The notes: generated from the sequence alone by a model not told the origin. A DNA stretch of 45,333 bases from Candidatus Heimdallarchaeota archaeon (GCA_018238545.1 JABCTC010000028.1:1-45333), one strand, 5' to 3'; shown: positions 10,043-18,794, counted from the first letter of the stretch. Translations and numbers: made by a program.

Positions 10043-10046
10043 CTCC
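10043..10046 (-). promoter_or_regulatory. ribosome binding site GGAG of the gamma-alpha gene
   Basis: GGAG on the minus strand, 8 nt before the ATG at 10034. It supports that ATG over the upstream in-frame GTG at 10058. The same GGAG-N8-ATG layout recurs at the permease start at 22343. Confidence 0.6.
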
Positions 10047-10081
10047 GGCTTTAGACACTATTTAGCAATACTCTAATGGTG

Positions 10082-10090
10082 TTTATAAAA
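10082..10090 (-). promoter_or_regulatory. TATA-like box upstream of the oxidoreductase genes
   Basis: TTTTATAAA on the minus strand, about 50 bp before the ATG at 10034, in the gap after the AEC permease gene. It would give a leader of about 25 nt containing the GGAG site. Motif match only. Confidence 0.35.
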
Positions 10091-10102
10091 TGTTTCCAAT
10101 GA

Positions 10103-11140
10103 CTATAAAATTCCACCACCAAACCACACTAACAGAGCAATTTCTGCTGGCAAGAAAATCAGTGCAATTATAGTCAATATTGCTATGAATCTACTCGTTA
10201 ACAATTCATCTAGTTTGAAATATTTTGCATAAGCCGAATTAGCGACTGCAGGAGGAGCCATAGTTTGTATAATTAAAGGTATTTTTGCAACTAAAGGTAT
10301 GGGAATAAAGAATATTGGAATTATACTAAGTAAACCCCCACCAAATCTTGAAACAATCCCCCGAATTAAGACTTTCTCTTTCCATTCTTCTTTCTTTGGA
10401 AAACGGAAACTCAAACCCACAATAACTAACATTAGAACCATAGTTGCATCTCGAAAAATGTTAGCAACAACATTAGTACTAGTATCAACAAAATCTATAG
10501 TAAATCGCAAAATCAAACCGACAATCATTCCAATAGTTGGTGGAAAAAGGATCAGTCCCCGGAGGATTTTAAAAATAGATTTTTTTGAAACAGAATTTGA
10601 ATTAGTACCATAATGGATACCCATGTACACACCTAAACTGTTTCTCAATATAGTCTGAGCTAAAAGATAGAGAGATGCAGCCAATAATCCTTCAGCTTGA
10701 AGGTGATCTGGTAGAATACCAATAATGATTGGAAATGGGAAGAATAAAGCATTCATAAAACCAGATGAAGTAAGTTCAGCTCCCTTCTGAGCCATCGAAA
10801 TTTCTTCGATGTTAGAAACTTCATCATCATTCATTGAAGCTTTCTTCTTAGCTATTGAAATCTCTTCTCGTTTAATGAGAAGACGATTGATTACCATAGG
10901 TACTATTAATCCAACAACAGTCATAGAAGCAATTAACCACCAATTAACATCTGTAAAAGTTTCGATATTTAGAAAAACTAGTATAAGAAGAAGAGGTGTA
11001 AAAAAATTAATACCAACAAACAATATCCATCTATCTGCGTGATCAGCTTTTGACCATTTTTGTAGCAATATACCAGCGCCTATACCTACGTATATTACGC
11101 CCACTCTTATTGCTAGTTCAAGTAGATAATGGATAGCCAT
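10103..11140 (-). CDS. AEC (auxin efflux carrier) family permease
   Basis: Ten-helix membrane permease resembling the AEC family, whose members move organic anions such as malate. From the ATG at 11140 it has 345 residues. TM1 is about residues 4-25 (ELAIRVGVIYVGIGAGILLQ). Two halves of about five helices are separated by a charged cytoplasmic loop near residues 95-130 (KREEISIAKKKASMNDDE...). The late MAPPAVANSAYAKYF segment is typical of the C-terminal half. An in-frame GTG at 11251 would add 37 residues and overlap the end of the upstream 643-aa gene by 17 bp; I prefer 11140 because family members start at TM1, though no strong ribosome site precedes it. It precedes the oxidoreductase genes on the same strand, and an organic-acid role would fit. 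The AEC call rests on overall pattern. Confidence 0.72.
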   Translation of the reverse strand: MAIHYLLELAIRVGVIYVGIGAGILLQKWSKADHADRWILFVGINFFTPLLLILVFLNIETFTDVNWWLIASMTVVGLIVPMVINRLLIKREEISIAKKKASMNDDEVSNIEEISMAQKGAELTSSGFMNALFFPFPIIIGILPDHLQAEGLLAASLYLLAQTILRNSLGVYMGIHYGTNSNSVSKKSIFKILRGLILFPPTIGMIVGLILRFTIDFVDTSTNVVANIFRDATMVLMLVIVGLSFRFPKKEEWKEKVLIRGIVSRFGGGLLSIIPIFFIPIPLVAKIPLIIQTMAPPAVANSAYAKYFKLDELLTSRFIAILTIIALIFLPAEIALLVWFGGGIL

Positions 11141-11234
11141 TGAAAGAGAGAGGAGAAAGGGTGTTAATAAATCTTTTAATCTTACTACAATCTTTACAAT
11201 TATCTTAAAAAAAAGAAAGAAAGTTAGAGTGAAA

Positions 11235-13166
11235 TTAAATATATATTTCACTTAGATTTGCTAGTAGAAGTTTGTATATCATGTTTTTCTCTTTCTTAGC
11301 TATATCCTTCGCTACAAGTATTTCACTTAGGTTCTGTGTAGCTTGTAATATTACAGTAGGTGCTGTTGTTTCAATCAAAGGTAGTTGTCGAATCTTCATT
11401 CCTTGAAGAGAAGTATTGTATTTAACACATATTGTGGATAGCACTTTACATTCTTCTTCAGAGGATAGCCCCTCTCCAACTCCATCTTGCAACCAGGATA
11501 TTGTACCGCCTTTAGTTAAACTCACAAGCCACAGAAGAAGCGAAAAACCGTACAAACCGCTACTGTTACCCAGAAGAATGTATTGATTGATGAATTCAAA
11601 TAGCATTCCAAGAGAGTTCAGTACTTTTTTATCTTTCTCAAATAGCTGAACAGTTAGTATGAAATCTTTTTGAAAATCGCTGATATCTTTTTTGTATTTT
11701 GCATCAACTTTCAGAAATTTGTCTCTTTCTTCTTTCATTTCTTCAAATTTTTTGTCAATGATATCCATTTCTTCAATAATTGCATCAAGTTCAGTTTGTT
11801 TATCTTTACGAACTTTCAACTCTTTAATATATTTGGTAACCATTTCACTAATAGTGGCTTGTTTTTCCTTGACTTCATCTTCAGTAGTTTCAATGTTTTC
11901 TGCTAAAGCATCCTTTCCTTGCATAGCAAGATTAGTTTGCTTTTGCCACTTCATTCCACCTTCAAGAACTTTAGGTGAAAGGATTTTTTCTATTGATTTT
12001 GCTAACAAATATTTTCTATATTTTGGATTAGGAGTTTTACTGAAAACCAAGGATAAATACAAAGTGAGTGCATTTGGCATTATATTGTAAGGATCAACTT
12101 CTCTGTTACCCTGCAATGCTTTAAATGATAGACCTTTCTCTAACCATTCTACTAAACCCCCAGAAATCATTGAAAACGGAGGATTGAAGGATGTAAAAAG
12201 AGGGATGGAAGTATAAATATTTGCCATCGACATAAGCAAATCCTGATAGCCAAAACTTGAAGCTTTGTCATATTTCTTAAAAGTTAGTCCCTTCTCCTCA
12301 AACAGATATTGCATAGAGAAGTAATAGAGAATTTGTTTGTTCATACTGACTTTACTGAAATCTTCTGCTTCGAATTCTTCTCCTTGTTGAAGAGCTGTTA
12401 AAACATCTGGATTGCTAAAAACTTCTGCTCTTTCAGTATCTTCCGCAACTTCTTTAACAGATTCTTTATCTTCAGGATACATTTTTTCTAAAATTTCATG
12501 GATCCAATAAACAAGATAATTGTAAAGTGGACTAGCCTTTCGAAGAATTTTTCTCCATCCAAACCAGATCTCAAATCTCTTGCTGGTAATCTCCCCTATT
12601 TTTGTGATATCTTCTTCTTTCACAGCTCGAGTTGAGTAACGTAAAGGAAATATTGCAATTGGGTCTTTCTCTTTAAATAATAAATCTTCAATATTTCTAA
12701 GAATTGTTGTAAAAACTAATTCTAAATCTATATGAGCATATCTGGAAAGAACCTTGGCTTCTTTATTATAATCTGGGAAAAACGAAGCTTTCTTTAGAAA
12801 AGTATGTTTAAGTATATTTTCTATAATTGGTTTGAAGAAACTCTTTCCATCTTCATCCAATTCTTCTAATAAATTGTCTTTTTGGGACAACTCATTGATA
12901 TAATATTCAATCAAATATGAACCGAATGATGTTCCTGATACTTCAGGATTATTAAGATAAAATTCTACTGCTTTTACAGCTTCTTTGGAGTTTTTCTTGA
13001 TTTTAGTTAAATCAAACTCATCAGTTAACTTGATTAATTCTTTATTTTTGTTTCTAGGAACAAGGTATTTTCCTTCTTTTTGGAAACCCAAAACCTTTCT
13101 TTTTTCTAAAAGAACTAAAGTGATTTGAGATTTCTGTAAAGTTCCTTTGAAGATAATTGCATCCAT
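11235..13166 (-). CDS. hypothetical coiled-coil protein (643 aa)
   Basis: I do not recognise this protein. It is 643 residues, soluble, and without signal peptide or clear membrane segments. The N-terminus (1-60) looks like a small beta-rich domain. Residues 60-420 look mainly helical with scattered aromatics. Residues about 425-500 are a strongly charged Glu/Lys coiled coil (segments such as KDKQTELDAIIEEMDIIDKKFEEM). The last 140 residues are helical and more hydrophobic (LYGFSLLLWLVSLTK near 535-550). No catalytic motif was found. The ATG has GAGG 7 nt upstream, so the start is well supported. It is followed on the same strand by the AEC permease. An architectural or complex-scaffold role is possible, but nothing here shows it. 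Confidence 0.82.
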   Translation of the reverse strand: MDAIIFKGTLQKSQITLVLLEKRKVLGFQKEGKYLVPRNKNKELIKLTDEFDLTKIKKNSKEAVKAVEFYLNNPEVSGTSFGSYLIEYYINELSQKDNLLEELDEDGKSFFKPIIENILKHTFLKKASFFPDYNKEAKVLSRYAHIDLELVFTTILRNIEDLLFKEKDPIAIFPLRYSTRAVKEEDITKIGEITSKRFEIWFGWRKILRKASPLYNYLVYWIHEILEKMYPEDKESVKEVAEDTERAEVFSNPDVLTALQQGEEFEAEDFSKVSMNKQILYYFSMQYLFEEKGLTFKKYDKASSFGYQDLLMSMANIYTSIPLFTSFNPPFSMISGGLVEWLEKGLSFKALQGNREVDPYNIMPNALTLYLSLVFSKTPNPKYRKYLLAKSIEKILSPKVLEGGMKWQKQTNLAMQGKDALAENIETTEDEVKEKQATISEMVTKYIKELKVRKDKQTELDAIIEEMDIIDKKFEEMKEERDKFLKVDAKYKKDISDFQKDFILTVQLFEKDKKVLNSLGMLFEFINQYILLGNSSGLYGFSLLLWLVSLTKGGTISWLQDGVGEGLSSEEECKVLSTICVKYNTSLQGMKIRQLPLIETTAPTVILQATQNLSEILVAKDIAKKEKNMIYKLLLANLSEIYI

Positions 13167-13399
13167 ATTAATTCCTCGTTAGGACTTTCTAAAAATACTG
13201 TGCTAATAAACCTTTATTTTTTTGTAAAATACTGAAGATTCAAATTAGTGTATGAGGACAATGATTGAAATTCATGAATAACTAAGAAGAAATATCAACT
13301 AAATTCCTACAAAACGATAATGTTGTTTTGATGACAGAGTACTTTTGAAGAGATTACCTTGACTGTGAGAGATACTAAAAGAATGTAACATGGTGAATG

Positions 13400-13407
13400 T
13401 TTAAATT
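13400..13407 (+). promoter_or_regulatory. TATA-like box of the aminotransferase gene
   Basis: TTTAAATT centred about 28 bp before the ATG at 13432, the spacing expected for an archaeal leaderless transcript. No ribosome site precedes the ATG, which fits. The rest of the 265-bp gap 13167-13431 holds nothing else I can support. Confidence 0.42.
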
Positions 13408-13431
13408 CTATTCTTAGTCCTCGTTTTACCC

Positions 13432-14730
13432 ATGATTCTTCGAGATTTTCTCTCTAAACGAGGTAAGCACATAGAAGATACTGTTGATTTGTCTGCAGGG
13501 ACTTTAGCTTGGAGTCTAAGAGCAAAAAAGAAAGCAAATGAGATGGACGGTTTCATTAATGCTACCATCGGGAGTGCAACTGAAGACGATGGAAAACTTA
13601 TGGTGCTTCCAACTCTAGTTGAAGAATTGAGTAATCTAAACGGTGATCAAATTTTCAGTTATGCAAATATGAGAGGAGTAAATGAGTTTGTTCAAGCTTG
13701 GAAGAAAGACACAATTGATACATACCCTGCTTACCTACAAGAAGGAGCTGATACTTTTTCCACTTTGCCAATTACAGCTTGTGGGGGGTTAACAGGTGGG
13801 TTTATGATTTCAGCTCAAGTACTTTTTGACAAAGGGGACACTATACTTGCGCCTAACTTTCGATGGAGGAATATTGACAATGTTTTCTTCAGAAATTTAC
13901 AATTTAAAGAATCTACTTACGAATTACTTGATAAAGAAGGAAATCTCAACTTCGACAATCTAATATCAAAGATTCATGAAGCTGAAAAAGAGGATAAGAA
14001 AATCGGAATATATCTCAATTTCCCAAATAATCCTTCTGGAATAAGCCCAACTTATGATGAGGTTAAGAAGTTTCAAGAGGTAGTAGAGGAAATTTCTATT
14101 CCAACCACCATATTTCTAGATGACGCTTATGAAGGATGCGCATATGAAGATTCAGTAATTGAACATTCCCTGTTCCCACATTTGATAGGACTAAATGAAG
14201 ATGTAGTTACGATCAAAGTTGATGGTGTTTCTAAACGATATTTTGCCTATGGAGCGAGATTGGGATTAGTAACAGTGGGTTTTGGAGAAGAGGTTTCTGA
14301 AGAGGATAAAGTGGATGTTAGAGAACTAATGGCCAAAGCAGCTAGAACTAACACTTCAAGCGCTCCAAAAGGCATTCAAGTTGCGATGAGTAATGTGTTA
14401 AATGATCCTGAAAAAAATAAGCAAGTTCACAAAGAGAAAAAGAGAAACACTAGCATCTTAGAAGACAGGTATAGATATATGAAGAAACTAGTAGGAGAAA
14501 AAGAAAGTTCTGTTCTTCAACCTGTAGAATTTAATTCTGGGTTCTTTGGTTATTTCCATATAAAAGGCAAACAACAAGCTTCTGAAATTAGCCATAAGCT
14601 TCTAGAAAAAGGATTAGGAACAGTACCCTTTGAAAATGTTAAGAACGGTCTAAATGGTGTTAGAGTTGCTTTTTCTTCAATAAGTGAAAAGAATATAGAG
14701 AAAACTGTTGATATCCTTTACTCAATATGA
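13432..14730 (+). CDS. PLP-dependent aminotransferase, class I/II fold
   Basis: Fold-type-I PLP aminotransferase of 432 residues. The PLP lysine is Lys268 in DGVSKRYFAYGARLG, and Arg276 just after it is a phosphate or substrate contact typical of class I/II. Asn199/Asn200 in YLNFPNNPSG and Asp230/Asp231 in IFLDDAYEG complete the cofactor site. A Gly-rich phosphate-cup region, ITACGGLTGGF, lies near residue 117. The amino-acid substrate cannot be read; aspartate/aromatic-type enzymes are the nearest guess. It stands alone on the plus strand between minus-strand genes, with a TATA-like box at 13400-13407 and no Shine-Dalgarno site. It converges on the PlsY gene with 37 bp between stops. Any 2-oxoacid product could feed the ferredoxin oxidoreductase at 7403-10034. 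Confidence 0.88.
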   Translation: MILRDFLSKRGKHIEDTVDLSAGTLAWSLRAKKKANEMDGFINATIGSATEDDGKLMVLPTLVEELSNLNGDQIFSYANMRGVNEFVQAWKKDTIDTYPAYLQEGADTFSTLPITACGGLTGGFMISAQVLFDKGDTILAPNFRWRNIDNVFFRNLQFKESTYELLDKEGNLNFDNLISKIHEAEKEDKKIGIYLNFPNNPSGISPTYDEVKKFQEVVEEISIPTTIFLDDAYEGCAYEDSVIEHSLFPHLIGLNEDVVTIKVDGVSKRYFAYGARLGLVTVGFGEEVSEEDKVDVRELMAKAARTNTSSAPKGIQVAMSNVLNDPEKNKQVHKEKKRNTSILEDRYRYMKKLVGEKESSVLQPVEFNSGFFGYFHIKGKQQASEISHKLLEKGLGTVPFENVKNGLNGVRVAFSSISEKNIEKTVDILYSI

Positions 14731-14767
14731 AAATTATAGAAAGTAAGAAAGAAAAGAAAAAGCGATT

Positions 14768-15493
14768 TTACTTTAATGCTTCATCTGCTTTTCCTTTGAA
14801 AATTTTCCAAAGTTTCATCTTTTTAGCTTCGCCATTCTTAATTTTACGGAAGTTTTCTCCTTGTCTAGATAGCACAACTAATGTTATCGCGAACATTGTA
14901 ATCATTGCAATCAAACCAAGTTCTGGCGTATCAGCAGGTACCAAGAACATCTCCATTGGAGATACAATCCATGTCCAGAAGAATAGAACAATGCCCATCA
15001 CAATGAAAGTAACTAAGTAGGTTATTGCGCTGTACATTATAGCGGATCCAAAAACAAAGAATGCTACTATCCAGATCGGGATAAACACAGGATTGAAGAA
15101 AGCTAGTGAACCAAGTGTTGAAGCAACACCTTTTCCTCCAGGACCCCATAACCAGATACACCAGTTATGTCCAAGAATTGCAGCAGGTCCTGCAAAAGCA
15201 ATGACCCATGGGTCTCCATGTGCAAAAGTGTATGATATCCATACAGTTAACCACATAGCAAAGAAACCTTTTAACATATCAAGTATAGCCTCGATAATTC
15301 CAACTGTATAAGCTAAACCTTTTGGTTTTTCTTGTGCTTGGAAAGCTCTTATGACATTGCGTCCTCCAACATTCTTAGATCCAACAGTACGAATGTCAAT
15401 TTTCAACCATAACTTAACGATTATCCAAGCAATTGGGATTGAACCCAAAAGATAACCTATAGCTGTAGCCCATAAAACATCAATAGTTATCAT
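14768..15493 (-). CDS. plsY: PlsY-like glycerol-3-phosphate acyltransferase
   Basis: Membrane acyltransferase of the PlsY family (G3P_acyltransf), which in bacteria transfers acyl from acyl-phosphate to sn-glycerol-3-phosphate, the first step of ester phospholipid synthesis. From the ATG at 15493 it has 241 residues (a TTG six bases upstream is the alternative). Motif 1 is present near 17-45: LGSIPIAW, then DIRTVGSKNVGGRN. The Asp-Met-Leu-Lys-Gly motif is near 72-76, and GHNWCIWL followed by GGKGVAS lies near 108-125. Motif 1 is altered where bacteria usually have GSGNIGATN (here GSKNVGGRN). It is about 40 residues longer than the bacterial enzyme at the C-terminus. It lies near a membrane acyltransferase on the same strand (15569-17014). 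No plsX or plsC is in the window. The family call is firm; the substrate in an archaeon is inferred. Confidence 0.88.
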   Translation of the reverse strand: MITIDVLWATAIGYLLGSIPIAWIIVKLWLKIDIRTVGSKNVGGRNVIRAFQAQEKPKGLAYTVGIIEAILDMLKGFFAMWLTVWISYTFAHGDPWVIAFAGPAAILGHNWCIWLWGPGGKGVASTLGSLAFFNPVFIPIWIVAFFVFGSAIMYSAITYLVTFIVMGIVLFFWTWIVSPMEMFLVPADTPELGLIAMITMFAITLVVLSRQGENFRKIKNGEAKKMKLWKIFKGKADEALK

Positions 15494-15568
15494 ATTCAAT
15501 TTTCTTCTTTAACTTCTTTAAAAACTTTATTCGAATGCAGAAATAGAAGATTTTAGAGATTTAGACAA

Positions 15569-17014
15569 TCATTTTTTTGTTATTATTCCCTCAAAGAAAT
15601 TTATCCAATGAACTTCATTCATCATAGTATTCACGTTTAATCGTTGAGATTTCAGCCCAGTTAACTTACTTTGCATTTGAACCAATAACCATTCAGCTGT
15701 TCCAACAAAATTTAGTCTACTCCACGCCCAGACAAGAAGTTCGTAAAATAACATAACAACAAAAGATACTAGTAAAACCCAAGGAAGTCCCTCAACACCT
15801 GTAAATATCCCATCTTCCATAATATTGTATTCTGTGAAATTATTCAGGATTAATGAAAGGAAATATCTCGGGACATAAAAATACAAGTCAGTAACAAAGA
15901 TTGTCAAAGAAACCATTGACCACAACCGAAAGAATTTCACTACTTTTCGATTAGCAAAAATTCTCCCTCTTCCTCTGAATTCTACCAAGCCTAGAAAAAC
16001 CATCAGAACAATTGTTTGTCCCCCAAGATGTACAAGAAAAGTTGGGATAGCAGGTGGGGTTGATACAAATGTAAAGGGAACTCCAAAAACACCTAACAAA
16101 ACACCAGTTAAGATACATGTTAAACCAGCGATTCCTCCCCACAAGGGAAAGAGCTTTCTTTGGTTTGGTTTAGCAAGAGAAATACCTATCATCGATCCTG
16201 CAAATGAAGTAGCTAAGAAGGGAAAAAGTGGTTGATTTTCACCAGTAATTAACGTTAGCAACCAAACTGGAAAAGAAGCATTTGCTGTTGCTAGATGGTG
16301 GTTTGGCCAACCATCACTTCCCCAATGCTCAATATATGGAGACAAGTTATTCCAATTCATCAATTCCCATTTAGAGTAAATTGATTGTGCCCAACTCTGA
16401 AGGAAAGGTGTTAGTACAAGTACAACTACAATCATCAAACCATAAATTATCATATTTCGAATGTACTTAGAATGACCCTCTTTTAACATAAGCAAATAGT
16501 GTATAAATCCATTGATAATCATCGTCCAACCAATTATTTGCAAGGGTTTCATTTCAAACATTGAGCTCCAAAGAGGATAGAAATTAGTCCAATCTCCAGA
16601 CCTAATAGAATGTCCGATATAGCCCCAATAGAGGAAAGCTTCCTTAATATAACCAACAATCAGAATAAAGACACCTGTTACTAATTGTTTTGTTAAAATA
16701 ACATGTTTCTTCTTTGTTGAAACAGCTTTTCGTGTCATAACATATGCATTTACTGTTCCTGAAATCAAGATAAAGAAAGCTACCCAAAGTCCAAAATAAC
16801 CTAACACACCAGCTATGATAAGAAAAGGTATGGGGAATTCAAGAACAAGAGAAGGGTCTTCTATTATCCAAGTATAGTCATAAAGATACTGGAAGGAATG
16901 AATGAAAATAACAGCAAAGATTGCTACGCCTCTTAGGAAATCTAACGTGGCAATTCTTTTCATTTCCTTTGGTTGTGCTTCCTCCTTTTCATCTCTTAAT
17001 TCACTACCTTTCAT
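15569..17014 (-). CDS. membrane acyltransferase, HGSNAT / acyltransferase-3-like
   Basis: Polytopic membrane protein of 481 residues from the ATG at 17014 (an upstream in-frame TTG at 17038 would add eight). A charged N-terminal tail of about 20 residues is followed by LDFLRGVAIFAVIFIHS at 24-40. The Arg and His of this segment are the hallmark of the heparan-alpha-glucosaminide N-acetyltransferase, DUF418 and acyltransferase-3 superfamily, which passes acyl groups across the membrane to sugars or lipids. About ten further hydrophobic segments follow. The tail after residue 430 is soluble. It is transcribed in the same direction as plsY, 75 bp upstream, so the two may act on the same surface lipid or glycan. 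The substrate cannot be read from sequence. Confidence 0.75.
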   Translation of the reverse strand: MKGSELRDEKEEAQPKEMKRIATLDFLRGVAIFAVIFIHSFQYLYDYTWIIEDPSLVLEFPIPFLIIAGVLGYFGLWVAFFILISGTVNAYVMTRKAVSTKKKHVILTKQLVTGVFILIVGYIKEAFLYWGYIGHSIRSGDWTNFYPLWSSMFEMKPLQIIGWTMIINGFIHYLLMLKEGHSKYIRNMIIYGLMIVVVLVLTPFLQSWAQSIYSKWELMNWNNLSPYIEHWGSDGWPNHHLATANASFPVWLLTLITGENQPLFPFLATSFAGSMIGISLAKPNQRKLFPLWGGIAGLTCILTGVLLGVFGVPFTFVSTPPAIPTFLVHLGGQTIVLMVFLGLVEFRGRGRIFANRKVVKFFRLWSMVSLTIFVTDLYFYVPRYFLSLILNNFTEYNIMEDGIFTGVEGLPWVLLVSFVVMLFYELLVWAWSRLNFVGTAEWLLVQMQSKLTGLKSQRLNVNTMMNEVHWINFFEGIITKK

Positions 17015-17102
17015 AGTAAAACCCACTAAGAAATTCAATTATATGTTGAACTTGCTTATTATTAAATATTTCAATAGAAAAATTATAGTTGAAAAACCAA
17101 AA

Positions 17103-17109
17103 TTTAAAA
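17103..17109 (+). promoter_or_regulatory. TATA-like box of the Eis-like acetyltransferase gene
   Basis: TTTAAAA centred about 26 bp before the ATG at 17132. There is no ribosome site, so a leaderless transcript is likely. Confidence 0.42.
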
Positions 17110-17131
17110 CAGTATAGAATTCTCTGAAATC

Positions 17132-18316
17132 ATGGAATTTAGACAGATTTCTACCAAGGATGACTATGACCAAGCAGCTGAGTTAGCAACTACGTGTTTT
17201 CATGATTCTTTAGAAGATATGAAGAACGACATCAAAGAATTTAGTGAACAATATTTTCTTGGAGCATTTGAAGATGATCAATTACAAGCAGCTGCAGATG
17301 GAAGATTCTTTGAAATATTCATAAGAAATCAGTTGTTTAAATGTGTAGGTATAGCTTTTGTTATGACTAGTCCAGTTCATAGAAGAAAAGGTTTAGTAAA
17401 TAAGCTAATGAATGTACTGCTTCGAAAAATGAAAGATGATGGGTACGTTTACAGCGCGCTTTGGCCTTTTGAGCATAAATTCTATAGTAATTTTGGTTAT
17501 GCTAGTATTGAGAAAGCTATATCTTACAAGATAAAACCATCAAATATTCGGAAAAATATTCAGAAAGATGAAAGTATATCAATTAAAAGATATGAACCTA
17601 AGAAAGATTTCAATAAATTAAATGAAATAGCTCAGAATGCGGTTAATAAATATACCAGAATTGTAGGTAAAGAAGATGCTTGGAAGCTGAGAAGTTACCC
17701 GCAGAGGTTCAAAATTTATTTATTTGAAAGAGGAGAAGAACCTGTAGGCTACCTATGTTTCAAACTCAAAAAAACAGGTGAGTATCAACATGATATGAAT
17801 ATACTTGATCTTGCTTACACTGATATTCCAACAAAGAAAACAATGCTATCCTTCTTAAGAAATTTCGATAGCGATGTTAAACATATTCTGATAAATTTAC
17901 CTTATGAAGAAGAAATACTGAGTTATTTGGTAGATTACGATACAGAACACAAATTCGCTGCTTGGCCAGCTATGCTCAGAATCCTGGATATCAAGAGAAG
18001 TTTTGAAGGATTAAATTACCCAATAGATATAGCAACAACACTTCACTTGAAAATTGAAGATAAAATCATTGAAGAAAATACAGGTATTTGGAAAATTACT
18101 ATTAGTAATGGAAGATGCGTGACAATAAAAACTTCTGAAGAAAATGTTTCAAGGGATAAAATACTGAGTATTTCCGTGAATAAGTTAACACAACTATTAG
18201 CTGGATACGATACTCTGTCAAAGTTGTTAGAAGTAGAAGAAACTAATATACCAAAAGAATGGCTAGAGCCTCACTTGTTTCCAAATGTACCTTGCTCAAT
18301 AATGGTTTGGTTTTAA
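17132..18316 (+). CDS. Eis-like GNAT N-acetyltransferase
   Basis: Acetyl-CoA-dependent N-acetyltransferase of the Eis type, 394 residues, close to the usual 400. The first GNAT domain has the acetyl-CoA-binding segment SPVHRRKGLVNKLM near residues 89-102 (the R/Q-x-x-G-x-G/A equivalent), followed by FYSNFGYAS, whose Tyr matches the catalytic tyrosine of Eis. A second, degenerate GNAT domain (about 140-290) and a C-terminal SCP2-like domain (about 290-394) follow. The chain ends in Phe, as in mycobacterial Eis, where the terminal carboxylate acts in catalysis. Eis proteins acetylate amines on aminoglycosides, proteins or polyamines; the substrate here is unknown. A 145-aa orphan gene follows 40 bp downstream with its own TATA-like box. 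Confidence 0.85.
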   Translation: MEFRQISTKDDYDQAAELATTCFHDSLEDMKNDIKEFSEQYFLGAFEDDQLQAAADGRFFEIFIRNQLFKCVGIAFVMTSPVHRRKGLVNKLMNVLLRKMKDDGYVYSALWPFEHKFYSNFGYASIEKAISYKIKPSNIRKNIQKDESISIKRYEPKKDFNKLNEIAQNAVNKYTRIVGKEDAWKLRSYPQRFKIYLFERGEEPVGYLCFKLKKTGEYQHDMNILDLAYTDIPTKKTMLSFLRNFDSDVKHILINLPYEEEILSYLVDYDTEHKFAAWPAMLRILDIKRSFEGLNYPIDIATTLHLKIEDKIIEENTGIWKITISNGRCVTIKTSEENVSRDKILSISVNKLTQLLAGYDTLSKLLEVEETNIPKEWLEPHLFPNVPCSIMVWF

Positions 18317-18324
18317 ATTAAATA

Positions 18325-18334
18325 GATATAAATA
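18325..18334 (+). promoter_or_regulatory. TATA-like box of the 145-aa gene
   Basis: GATATAAATA centred about 27 bp before the ATG at 18357, inside a 40-bp gap. The spacing fits a leaderless transcript independent of the Eis-like gene. Confidence 0.45.
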
Positions 18335-18356
18335 GGATAGAAACTAGTATTTTATC

Positions 18357-18794
18357 ATGTCAGAAAAAGTTATTGAAGAATTAGAAGGATATCTACTTCC
18401 TTTTGCACAAGATAGATTTGATATAAATAAATACAAATCTAGCATGCCTTTTGCTAAAATGGCGCAATCAATGGCAAAATCCATGATGGGAGACTTCTTT
18501 AAGAATTATGTAACTTGGTTAGTAAGATCTTTTATTAGATGTCTATTGAACACATCTGAACCCATGTATCTGAAAGACATTGCTGCATTAATTCAAGCAG
18601 AAGCTTGTTATATGTCAGGTATAGGACCATTTGGGCTTTTTAACCAACGTTTTGGTACATCAACAGGATCAGATAGATCTTCAGGAGAAGCTATGACTGA
18701 GGGAGAAGCTCATGCTTGGATGGTATATCTAACTGAAAATGATAAATTACCAGGAATATATGAAAGATTCACAGGCAGATATATTCCAAGTTAA
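18357..18794 (+). CDS. hypothetical protein (145 aa)
   Basis: I do not recognise this protein. It is small, probably helical and without signal peptide. It has a Met/Ala/Lys-rich amphipathic stretch (about 30-50, SMPFAKMAQSMAKSMMGDFF), an aromatic stretch KNYVTWLVRSFIRCLL, then a Gly/Ser-rich region (GIGPFGLFNQRFGTSTGSD, about 85-105) and GEAHAWMVYLTEN near 120. Two cysteines sit in the middle (LIQAEACYMSG and IRCLL). A well-placed TATA-like box and an intact frame between two real genes support expression. It converges on the beta-lactamase-fold gene with 16 bp between stops. Confidence 0.7.
   Translation: MSEKVIEELEGYLLPFAQDRFDINKYKSSMPFAKMAQSMAKSMMGDFFKNYVTWLVRSFIRCLLNTSEPMYLKDIAALIQAEACYMSGIGPFGLFNQRFGTSTGSDRSSGEAMTEGEAHAWMVYLTENDKLPGIYERFTGRYIPS

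Noticed and set aside
13310..13330. CAAAAC/GTTTTG inverted repeat before the aminotransferase gene
   Set aside because: Only 6 bp with a 9-nt loop, expected by chance in AT-rich DNA.
13300..13400. Possible C/D-box small RNA (TTGATGA at about 13328)
   Set aside because: No matching D box or guide layout at suitable spacing, so unsupported.
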